Shown here: positions 36,135-47,100 of the stretch, in pieces
Numbering within the stretch: position 1 is the first letter of the stretch
Layout: each line of letters starts with the position of its first letter
NCBI GenBank assembly: GCA_020466095.1
Contig: CM035809.1
Span: 20,342,869 to 20,406,868 of the forward strand
Source: Chlorops oryzae
Lineage: Eukaryota; Arthropoda; Insecta; Diptera; Chloropidae
DNA length: 64,000 bases
Direction of reading: 5' to 3'
Position numbers and translations under genes: made by a program
The notes under the pieces: generated by a model
What the model was told of the DNA's origin: nothing
What the model saw: only the letters and a program-made list of their open reading frames with translations
Database searches by the model: none

Positions 36135-36650
36135 TAACAAGATTGGCATCAAAAGGTTGAAAGGGATTTTAAAGGATTTTCCCATGGAACATAGAGAAAA
36201 CAGGATGTTTTGAAATTCTCCACCGATTTTTAGAGAATACGAGTATATCCCCGGAATTTCTCAAAAGAATGTCTAAGCTCCATTAAACCTGGTTTTGAAA
36301 TCTTCAGAAAACAAAAACTTCGACCCGTAAAAATTTATCGAAAGATTTTTTCCCCTAATTCTCACCAAAATGCCAAAAATTCCCCTTCGATAAGAGGCTG
36401 GCAACAGTGAAATGTGCCAAAATGCTGGCAGCATTCACTCCACATATATGTCACTCTCATAGATACTGCGCGCGACGTTTTGCGCCAGTTAGAAAGAGAT
36501 GTTACTCGGCAGACAAACAAAGAGCGAGAGAGAAATACTTTTGGTGAGTACCTAAGTGAAAAATGCTCATTTTGGTGGGTACCCAAGACCGTGTTGAAAA
36601 GAGCCAAAATGGAAACGGCTCCTGAGTGACATATATAGCTATATATGATT
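36135..36650. other. No gene recognised
   Basis: Spacer with a small inverted pair ATATATGTCACTC (36444 and, inverted, near 36633). Nothing else supported. Confidence 0.4.
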
Positions 36651-37499
36651 TACTCTTTCAAGGGTTCACAAATCTGGTACACAGATGGATCCAAAATTGA
36701 AGATGGAAGAACAGGCGCGGGCATCTTGGGACCTAGGTTCCAAAAAGCCCTTCCAATGGGTCATTACCCAACCGTCTTTCAGGCAGAACTATATGCGATA
36801 GAGATCTGTGTCCGGGAATGTCTAGAAATGAAGACAAAAGGGACCGTATTCCATATACTGTCTGACAGTCAAGCTGCTCTACTAGCTCTCAGATCTGCGA
36901 ACGTCAAATCTGCACTAGTAGACAACTGCCTCAAACTCCTGAATGAGCTCAGCAACCACAACAAAGTTACGTTGTGGTGGGTTCCAGGACATGAAGGGCA
37001 CGAGGGCAACGAAAGAGCTGACTGCCTCGCTAAACGAGGAGCTCAAAGGTGCTTCATAGGGCCCAAACCCTTCTGTACTTTACAAAGACCACATTGTACA
37101 GAACTACTTTGGAATTGGGAACAAAGATGCTTTAAAGCATCCTGGATGAACTCAAAAGGACAAAGGCAAGCCAAACGATTCATCACTCCCAACGAAAAAG
37201 TCTCAAAGAGACTACTTTGCCTCGGTAGAGAGGATTTAAAAACTCTCACCGAATACCTGACAGGACACTGCAAATTGAGATATCATCTCAAAAAGATAGG
37301 CCTTTCAATTGAATCTACATGCCGATTCTGTGAAATGGACGAAGAAACGCGAGAGCAGATTCTCTGCAGCTGCCCAACACTGAGCAGCCGCAGGTTGTAC
37401 AACTTTGGGGATGTCATAATCGCCCCCTACAAGTTCTGGAACGTCTTTAAACCGTCCACAGTGCTTAACTTCATAAAAAGCCTAAGGATCGTGAATTGA
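36645..37499 (+). pseudogene. LINE C-terminal RNase H fragment, open frame
   Basis: A 284-residue frame whose first six or seven codons come from the host flank. The rest is the C terminus of a non-LTR retrotransposon polyprotein. It has a complete RNase H domain, with D14 (YTDGSK), E48 (AELYAIE), D74 (SDSQAA) and D126 (ERADCLAK) as the catalytic acids and PGHEGHEGN at 115-122. A C-x2-C pair at 226-229 begins the usual C-terminal knuckle, but the expected histidine is Q238. Endonuclease and reverse transcriptase are absent. RNase H-bearing LINEs include the I, R1 and LOA groups. It is an intact frame in a dead-on-arrival copy, so recent insertion is likely and no function is implied. Confidence 0.85.
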
Positions 37500-37574
37500 A
37501 GAAACATTGGAGTTAGCATAATAGATCCTTTGTGGTCGCGGTGCGCAACACTCCCCATCCTTAATAATAATAAA
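36664..37574 (+). mobile_element. 5'-truncated LINE copy with 13-bp target duplication
   Basis: The copy is flanked by the exact duplication TACTCTTTCAAGG (36651-36663 and 37575-37587). The 3' end is TTAATAATAATAAA, a TAA-repeat tail as in I-type elements, 75 bases after the stop codon. Truncation at the 5' side left only the RNase H end of the polyprotein. Confidence 0.85.
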
Positions 37575-37587
37575 TACTCTTTCAAGG

Positions 37588-38350
37588 CTCTTCGCTCGTG
37601 CTTGACCTGTTTATTATGATATCCTGTTAATTCTATCAATATTCTGCAAGTCAAATATCCTGTAAATTGAAGGTCTCAAGAACATTAAAAAAGTTGAACA
37701 TTTTCAGAAGAATACAGTTGCTAAATGATTCTCTTCTCGGTTTTAAGTCCCTTAAGGATCTCATATTTAAGCAACCTCCTCCTCCAGCATAAATACAACA
37801 AACACTTATTCCAGCTCCTTATATATTAGTTCTTTATTGACTGTCTTATACAAATGTTGATTTTCCCTTGAATTTTCCAGCAATTTTTGTTTTTTTTTTT
37901 TTGGTTTTGTACGAATTCGAAGGAATTTTGTACCGAATTTTCGATTGCTTCCTGATTTTTCAGTGTATAAATCTTAAATACATATTTTCATAGACATTTA
38001 GGTATAAGTAGATATATTCGTATTGTATTTTAAATGCCTAAAGTGTAAAATAATTTCTTTTTCTTTCAAGTATTTTATACAGTTTGATAGTATAAGAAAA
38101 TTCAAACTTTTATTCTTAAATCCTAAATTTTATAAATTTTTAATTTGAAACACAGTTTGGATATTTTTGAAATGACACCACAAATATTTGAGACTTATAG
38201 GATCGATTTTTTTTTTTTTTTGTGTTTTTGTATTTTTTGCGAGATTGAATCTGTTGTTTTGGGAACAAAAATAAGAATTGAAAGGATAATTATAAACACT
38301 CATAAAAAAAAACTCAAAACATTTTGAGTTAAAATTCCACTTTTGAGCTC
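37588..38350. other. No gene recognised
   Basis: AT-rich spacer with T-runs near 37890 and 38210. Confidence 0.4.
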
Positions 38351-38356
38351 TTTGAA

Positions 38357-38485
38357 CCCTTTAACGGATAAGGGAAAAATTTCACATAAATTTAAGGATT
38401 TATAGCAATTGGGTAAACAATAAATGCAAAAAAAAAAATTCTTAAAATTATATGGCAACGAATTCGTCTCTTGTGCGTTAAAGGG
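38357..38485. mobile_element. piggyBac-like MITE, 129 bases, sister of 36005-36133
   Basis: The left end is CCCTTTAACGGATAAGGG after TGAA (a mutated TTAA). The right end GCGTTAAAGGG is followed by intact TTAA (38486-38489). Length and internal ATTTAAGGATTTATAGCA match the copy at 36005. Confidence 0.65.
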
Positions 38486-38489
38486 TTAA

Positions 38490-40185
38490 AGTAGGTAATA
38501 TTAACCAATTTAAAAATTTTTAAAAAAAATTATTTTCATACTCTATTTTCGTTTTGTCTGTAATTCATTGGTTTGCTGTCTAAAGCTAACTTTTCTGAGG
38601 TAGTTCAATTAAAGTTTATTTTTATTTTGCGCTTATTTCTACGTTTAATCCTTATAACATAATTTGTATGTACCCACATATTATTTGTATTTTTATTTAT
38701 AACTATGAAGCACATTTAAATTAAAGCACATTTAACGATTAATTTATTCTCATATTGGACGCTTTTTCAGTTTATTTTTATTATGAATAATCCTTCTTTT
38801 TTATTTAATTGTTTATTTGAGAAAGTTAAAAGTAGACACGAAAATATTTGAAAAAAATATAGTTCGAATTTTAAAAATTCTTTGTCCCTCTTTTAAGCAC
38901 TTTTAGGGGTAAAAATGGAAAAATTCTCTTGCAGTAGCTCGAATAGATTCCAGAAGAAATCTTTAACCCATTTCTAATCGAATGAAATATGCTCTGAAAG
39001 GGGGAAAAACTCATTTGATCAATTTCCAAAAAAATGCTCAAATGTTTTTAGAATGACTTTTGACCTTCGAATGAATTTTCTCTGTACCCTCGAAGGCAAA
39101 AGGAATTGTTGTTTTTTTTAAAGAAAAAGTATCCCTTTTGGCTTTAATTTCTAACTGAATTAGTTAAAAAGCAATGAAAGAAAATTAAAACTGCCATGCC
39201 TGCATAAATATTAAGCATAATTCATAATATTCAAAAGAAATATGTTTATATGTATATATAAAAATAGTACCTGATATAATATAATATATATAAATACCTT
39301 TTATGTTTGGAAAATTCTTTCCATATTTTATCAAATATACCTACAACATATTTTATTAATATCCTTAAAATATAATATTTAAAAAAAAATTAATTTTTAC
39401 TTCATCTTGAGCGCTTTTATATTCCATTACCTCGACTCAAAATATGTATATTATTATTACTCTTTTATGAATTCCTTGCAAATAACAAATTTTTTCGATA
39501 ACCTAGCTAATCTAAGAAACTTAAAAACAAACAAAAAAAAAACATAATTTATACCAAAACTTTTCACTTAACCCAATTTTAAGCTTAACATTTATATGTA
39601 CATCTATATGTACACGTATATGAAGTTTGCAACTTGAATCACTTTATTCGTTCCTGTGTCAACTTTCGCTGCATCTCAAGATTTAACCCTTCATTTTATG
39701 ACACGTATTTTCCATTTTCCGAAAAACTGGCTTCCAGTTTTAACACAGTTTACTGTTTTTCCTGCTTTTTTTTTTTTTTTTTTTGTTCGTCTTACAATAT
39801 CATTACCAATCACATCAAACCAGACCTTAACCTTACCATCAATAAAGTTTAATAAAACCACAAATGAACACAATACGTTGCAAAATATTAGGGGAAAAAA
39901 TTAGGAAAATTGAGGAATAACATAATTTAATTACGCCTAATTTTGGTTTTTAAAGTAACTCGTCTAGACTTTTAGACCATTTTGAAACCATTTGATCTTA
40001 ATCTGTTCAAGAAATGGCTTAATTTTGGAATAAATTTACAAAAGACTCAAATCAATTCGAATCCAAAGTCGAGTCAATGCAGTCACTGACCAAAAAATTT
40101 ATAATGTAAGTATATATATAAATGTATGTATGTACATATATAGTGATTTATAAATATTTGTAGTGTATTTTTTATAAATGAAGCT
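38490..40185. other. No gene recognised
   Basis: Very AT-rich spacer between the convergent Esyt2 and REPTOR genes. It has a 19-base T-run near 39766 and no exon signals. Confidence 0.45.
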
Positions 40186-40191
40186 AAAGTT

Positions 40192-40697
40192 GTGAGCTAT
40201 AAAATGAAAGTGGTGAGTTATAAAATTCAAGTGGTGAGTAATAAGATGAAAGTGATGAGTTATAAAATTCAATTGGTGAGTAATAAAATGAAAGTGGTGA
40301 GTTATAAAATGAAAGTGGTGAGTTATAAAAAATAAAGTGGTTAGTTATAAAATTAAAGTGGTGAGTTATAAAATTGAAAGTGGTGAGTTATAAAATGAAA
40401 TGGTGAGTTATAAAATTAAAGTGGTGAGTTATAAAAATGAAAGTGGTGAGTTATAAAATGAAAGTGGTGAGTTATAAATTGAAAGTGGTGAGTTATAAAA
40501 ATAAAGTGGTGAGTTATAAAAAAGTGGTGAGTTATAAAATAAAGTGGTGAGTTATAAAAAAGTGGTGAGTTATAAAAAAGTGGTGAGCTATAAAAATTGA
40601 GTGGTGAGTTATAAAACGAAAATGGTGAGTTATAAAAATGAAGTGGTGAGTTATAAAAATAAAGTGGTGAGTTATAAAAAGTAAAGTGGTGAGTTAA
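40192..40697. repeat. Minisatellite, unit about 18-21 bases
   Basis: About 25 units of GTGGTGAGTTATAAAATGAA with length changes in the A-run and occasional ATTCA or AATAA tails. The minus-strand frame through it (Phe-Ile-Thr-His-His repeats) is an artefact of the unit. Confidence 0.9.
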
Positions 40698-40794
40698 AAA
40701 CAACAATAGCTTCAAAGCGCTCTTATGGTGAATAACAAAAATGAATTCGCTCCATCTCTCTTTCATTCAAAAACTCATGTCGTCGGTATTTACT

Positions 40795-40818
40795 TCTCTC
40801 TCTCTCTCTCTCTCTCTT
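40795..40818. repeat. TC dinucleotide microsatellite
   Basis: Twelve TC units, 100 bases beyond the minisatellite. Confidence 0.85.
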
Positions 40819-40819
40819 G

Positions 40820-42935
40820 AGTCTCAACTCAATTTACCTGAGTTTATGCTCGCCTTCTTGAGCCTAATTTGTTTCTCGAAACAATCTCACTCATCGTTTA
40901 AAACAAATAATTATTAAAAATAATTTAATAAACTAAAGAAAACAATAAAAAAAATAATCCTTTTTCTTGTTGTTTTGTGTGTTGTTTCCTTTAATATTAG
41001 AAAAATAAAGCGAAATAATGATCATAAAAATCAATTAAATGACAGTTGGTACGCATTTACAATTAAACATTATTACTTAAAAGCTTTTTTTTTTGTTTTG
41101 AGCAAAAGAAAAAATTTATAAACAAACTTAAAAAAGAAAGTAACTCAAAATTTTTCATCTCGTTATTTCTTAAAAAAATCTAGTTTCAATTTCCGTTATT
41201 CCTATGAACAATTCTTTCACAAACTTTCTAGCTTAAGAGGTATTTTCTCGATTTTAACTCCAAGCGTACAGAAATTTGGGCTCTTACGTACGTATTTTCA
41301 CTTACAAATAAGTTTTAAGGATTTAAAGATTATTTTAGACATACACATAGATACAATGAAATGTTTAAATATATTTATATATATATATATATATATTGTA
41401 TATATGTATGTGTTTAGATATATTAAATCTTCTTGATAAGGTTTTGCAGAGGTACACATAATTCTTAGTTTGCTTGCAATTTAAAATAATTATTTTTTTC
41501 TGTTTTTCTTATTCACAAGTCATACAAAAATGGCTGATAATTTTTAATTAAAAAAGACAATACAAGCATAATTTAATAGTTTTTTTTTTTTTTTGTAATT
41601 AATGCGAAATTTTTTATTTATTACAAATTTCGTTGGCGTCCATGCTTTGCTAGGGCCTATCTTTGAAGCGGATTACACGCGTCTATGATAGCCTACAGAT
41701 GGGCTTATTTGGACCGTACACCACTGTTGTTAATTTAGAGGAATCTTCTCTAAATTATGGGAAATTTCTGGTCTATGGCGAGACTTAGAGGCTTCAATTT
41801 AAGACCTTCGGGCGATATATCGAATACAAAACTGGCAACAGTAGAGCCGACCATGCATATTTTTATGTTTTATGATTTATTTTACTTTATAAAACTTTCA
41901 CTGAAAATTCCTGGAATTCAGTTTGAGCTCATTTACAGTCATTTTTCCTGTGCTAAACAAAAGACAACCAAAAAAATGTCTTTCATCAAAAAAATGAGGG
42001 TTAAAACAAACGATTTAATGTCTCAGAAAATAAATTAAAATTAAGAAAGAAATTCACTTAAAAAAAATGTCCTTCATTTTCTTTAGATATCCGAAAATAT
42101 CTCACGAAAAATAGATCATCAAAATATCGTTCGTTCTAAAAAAAAAAAAAAAAAATTAATAGACCGTATAGAGTTGCCAACGCAATTTGATTTCGCATCA
42201 ATTTTCAAAGTTCAGCCAACAAAACTTTAAAACCATAATGCTGGATTACCACATTTCAAATTAAGCTTAAAAAATACGTATTAAAAATAATTAGAATTAT
42301 ATCACCATGTTTGATAGTTGTTGGTTAGAAAGCAGAAATATTTCATATTTTAAATGCCCTATACTTCAAATAGAAATCATGCGTAACATCGTTTGTGTTT
42401 ATTTACTTTTATGTGGATTTTATTGTGAATGGTCCATTCGATTTGAAAATAAATCCCTTTGGATTATTTCTTTTTATTGAAATCGAAAGTGCTCAAAAGG
42501 ACTCTCCGTATAACAGACAGTATACCAGTTACTAAAGGCTTTGGACTGAATTGAAAACAAACAAAAAAACCCGAATTTTCGTTAATTTAAATTGCTTCAA
42601 TATAATTCAAGTTTAATAGACACGAACCAATTAAATAAATCAATTGCATATTGAAATATTGAAATAATGAAAGCGTAAGAAGGATTCTGGTTATTTTTCT
42701 TTTAAATCAGACAACGACTTCCACGTTATCCTTTGAATTGAAAGTAGCTGAAGCGAACTCAGTGCTTTGGTAGCTAAAAAAAATTAAAAACCTTTGAAAT
42801 GGTTTTTAATGAATCATTTTGAAGTCCCCTTCTCGTCTAGAATAGAGACATATTATGGGCAACAATTAATTTTAAGGAAAAGAGACATTCATTTGACGCG
42901 AGAAAAACATTGAAAAGATGACGACTCTTTTTCCC
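40820..42935. other. No gene recognised
   Basis: AT-rich. A block at 41640-41830 is less AT-rich but has no recognisable frame or inverted ends. TA repeats lie at 41377-41396. Confidence 0.4.
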
Positions 42936-42939
42936 CATC

Positions 42940-43167
42940 AGCCCGATTTTCAATATTCCCGGGGAACGAATTACCGGGGAATTTATTTTTCTTGAGAGTA
43001 AACTTCTTCTTTTTTAAATATTTGGGGGAAGAAATTTGATGGGGAATTGGTATTCGACCCATACCCATAATTTTCCTTACCCTATTTATTTAATAAAGGA
43101 GAATTTTTGTCTCGAGAAAAGTCAATTCCCCGGGCATTCGTTCCCCGGGAATATTCAGAATTGGGCT
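42940..43167. mobile_element. MITE with CCCGGGGAA-containing inverted ends
   Basis: AGCCCGATTTTCAATATTCC at 42940 faces the inverted AGCCCAATTCTGAATATTCC ending at 43167, both continuing CGGGGAACGAAT. Flanks CCATC and CCATA may be a decayed duplication. It belongs with the larger element at 54862-55293. Confidence 0.65.
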
Positions 43168-43169
43168 CC

Positions 43170-44143
43170 ATAAGTCTTTTTATATCAAATGAATTTTTGT
43201 CTAGAATATTTCTCCAATCTAAAAATGGCAATTGATCACATATTTTGAGCCATATGAGTCTTTGGATCAAGTCAAGAAAACAGACTCATTGCTTCAGCTC
43301 ATAAAATATTTCAATTATTTAAAAAAAAAAATACCGGTTTTTCATTTTCAAATCGAATGAACCATAAAGTTACCCCTGGAAGAGGGGAAAAATAGCAGAA
43401 ATATGTAATAATAAAGATAAGTGTTCTCAAGAAGAAACTATTTTGTTACTTGTATTTCAAATATCTGGAGGTATGCAATCCCTCGGTGTGATTACTCTAC
43501 ATTTCAAAAAAAAAATATTTAAAAAAAATAACCAATAATAAACAAAACTTAATGCATACGAAAAAACTTGAACCAACAATTTAAGCGTAAGTTCGTCGGC
43601 TTCATTTTCGAAGCGAAATTCTTAAATATTAACTTTAAACGAATGCCTTTCCGCAAACTTAATAAACCATAAAACTGAATATAAAATAAAAACTTAATAG
43701 AAAAAATTCTATAGCAACACAATGCTTACAAAACGCTTAAAAAAATGTTAATGATCGCAAAACATACAATTTTATATCGTTTTATATCTAAACATATCGG
43801 TTTATATGTAGGTATTTATGTAAATATATAATTAAAATATATAATTTATGATATAAGCAGGTAAAACTGGTAGCTCTCCTCCACTTCGATGCCCCCTCTT
43901 TCTAGCCCTTAACTTTACACTACAATCCACGACGAAACCAATCCAACTGAACTTATATACTTATGTACATCGACATATGTATTTTTGTATATATAGTATA
44001 GTATATATATTTTTGTATATGTATATGGGTACTTTTGCGCTTTACAATCCATATGCCTCTTTTTCTTTATTCTTTTGTTAATCCTCAGCGATTGCATGCA
44101 CTTTTAATCTATTTGCAATTAGCAATTTTCGCTGTTCCTCGGC
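43170..44143. other. Probable REPTOR 3' untranslated and downstream DNA
   Basis: No frame of note. A minus-strand AATAAA lies at 44072-44067, only about 70 bases after the REPTOR stop codon. Others occur further down, so the transcript end is uncertain. Confidence 0.4.
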
Positions 44144-47100
44144 TCATGAGTTCCGTAGATCGTCCAGCCCACCATTCGGTACACCATTCCTCATGTTCTC
44201 CAGTATTTTATTTACATAGTCTGTTGTGCCACCAGCGATTTTTATAGCTGCAATTAAGAAATGTAATTATTTTCAGTGATTTCGTTCGAAGTGTAAAAGA
44301 AAATCGTTTATTGTTTTAAGGCCAACCTTTTGCTGTCTGGTATATCGTCTCGATTCTCTGATCGATTTCCTCTTTTGGTTCGTTGCTATTGATATATTTC
44401 AGTGCCAGTGCCTGTTTCATTTCAGCAATACCATTGATTAGGCGTTCTGGAAAAAACGAATGATTGTGATTTTATTGAATTCATTGTCCATCGAAGAAGT
44501 ACTTCTCCGAAAACTCTAAAACAGGGATGTGAAACGGTTTTGAACCGGAAAACCGCTTTGATCTGCTGATGAACCGAACCATTAACCGAACCGAAGTTTT
44601 TCACAAATCTTTGAACCGAACCGAACCGTAAACCGAACCCCGTTTTGTCAAGGTTCAGGGTTTCATTTTTGCACAGTGGTCGCCAAAAATAAAAAAGCTA
44701 GGTCGATATTCTTATGAAATTAGTATCCATACCATCTCTAATATGAGTAAGGTAGCCACCACTAACTTTATATTGTGCACATTTTAACCCTTAATGGTAA
44801 AAAATTGCCTTAGAAGTGGGAGCACGTGCTAAAAAAAAATTTTTAGTTTGAGAAATTCCCGAACCGATGAACCGAACCGAAACCGCGGTTCAAAGAAGTA
44901 GAAAATCCGGTTTGACGAACCAATCCAAAAGTTCAAACACGGTTCGAACCACCGAACCGAACCGGGTAAATTTTCCACCCTGTTCACTTCCCTGCTCTAA
45001 AAAGCACTACTGTCGACTTAATATTACATTTTAAGTCCCGGAAAGTTTTGAATTTTTCAATAGTCTTTTGACTTATTAACCCTTCGTCGCCTATTTGAAA
45101 TCCCCACCTTTCTGTGGCTTTATGGGCTATTAACACGGAATACTTAGTCCTTAATAGACTCCTATCCTTACTATGTTCTAAATCTGCCCATTTCTGTGAC
45201 TTTGTGGGCTTTGAAAACTGTTGTTTGAATATTTAGTCTTCAATTGTTTGCACCACGTCGTCTATTTGAAATCCCCACCTTTCTGTGACTTTATGGGCTA
45301 TTGACACGGAATACTTAGTCCTCAATAGACTCCCATCCTTACTATGTTCTAAATCTGCCCATTTCTGTGACTTTGTGGGCTTTGAAAACTGTTGTTTGAT
45401 AATTAAGTCTTCAATTGTTTGCCCCAAGTCGTCTATTGGAAATCCCCACCTTTCTGTGACTTAATGGGCTATTGACACGGAATACTTAGTCCTTAATAGA
45501 TTCCTATCCTTACTATGTTCTAAATCTGCCCATTTCTGTGACTTTGTGGGCTTTGAAAACTGTTGTTTGAATATTAAGTCTTCAATTGTTGGCTCCACGT
45601 CGTCTATTTGAAATTCCCACCTTTCTGTGACTTTATGGGCTATTGACACGGAATACTTAGTCCTCAATAGACTCCCATCCTTAGTATGTTCTAAATCTGA
45701 CCATTTCTGTGACTTTGTGGGCTTTGAAAACTGTTGTTTGAATATTTAGTCTTCAATTGTTTGCCCCAAGTCGTCTATTGGAAATCCCCACCTTTCTGTG
45801 ACTTTATGGGCTATTGACACGGAATACTTAGTCCCCAATAGACTCCCATCCTTATTATGTTCTAAATTTTTTATCCCCTTTCTGTGACTTACTATGTTCC
45901 TTCTCCAGTCCATGGAGTTTAATTTTGTTTGCCTCATGTTGGGCTTTCTTCTTGAGACGGCAAGCTCTCGAGGCGAGTTTATTCTTCTCCTTGCGCGATT
46001 TCGGACGCACATTGAATGGCAACTCAGAGACTGGTGTCATATCGTTGATCGTGCGGCTAAGCTTATCCAATTCCCTGCCGATATTGTTCAATTTACGTGG
46101 ATTCGCTGTCAAATCGTTGCCATCACCTTTCCGGGCCTTACCGCTATGCTAAAGTCGAGAAAAAAAGGGCTCTATAGTAACTTGGTCCAAGGGAAGAAAT
46201 AATCGCAATTGGTTGTATTTACTTTATATACTTTGATACCTCGCACGGAACAATTTGGACTGAAAACCGGATCGGTTACCTCGTTCAGTACGTGCGGGTC
46301 TTCGATTTTCGATTGGAAAACAAGACGTTTGCCTTTGGGACCTTTAGCCTGTACGTTATACTGCCAGAAGAAGCGTTCCTTGCCTTTGCTCCCTGAATGC
46401 TGATTCGGTGTTGAGGTCCGTGTTTCGTCATCGTTGTCGGAGCCTGACGCGAAAATATTCGTTCAATGAAATATAATGATAATGAGAATTCACAATATCT
46501 CACTCACCATCGCTCGAGAACTCATCATAGTGATCGCTATTGTAGTCCGTCGAGCCGTCTTCGTCATCGTCCTGTGAGAGATCAACACCCTCCGGTGAGA
46601 GAACACTTCCGGTGCTCAATGAAGAGTATGACTCCGCTTCGGCCAGCGAACCAGTCGATAGTAAGTGCTGACGTGGTTCACGTCGCATCCAAATTTGTTC
46701 CGAACCCAAATGGGTCGGTGCCGACGAGGATAGCCTCGATGCTGATGTATCATTTTGATAGATAAATGATTTCCGTACACTGCCACTGTTACTTCCGCCG
46801 GTTGTGCTGCCAAAACCGCTGCTACCACTGCTCGGACTGAGCGCATTACCCGAGAGTAGTGTATGTGTAGCGCCCGGCACAGATTGCCCCAATAGAGCTG
46901 AACTACGATCCGGTGACATTGAGAAGCCCTTCTTAATGAGGTCATGCATGTTGCGTGATTTGACAACGGTCGCTGGATAGTGTGGAGCACGTGGAGGCGG
47001 TGGTGTTATCGATGAGTTCAACTGTTGCAATGGCGAATGTGAGGACTAAATTAGAGAGAATGAATTTTTGTTATCTATCGTATAAGGATCTGTGATACTA

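Noticed and set aside
40416..40766. Phe-Ile-Thr-His-His repeat protein frame
   Set aside because: It is the minisatellite unit read in one frame, without start context or flanking coding sequence.
45233..46012. Repeat-encoded protein with [14 protein letters not shown] motifs
   Set aside because: The frame is broken by stops in most units, differs from the REPTOR frame and lies in an intron; kept only as a remark on the array.
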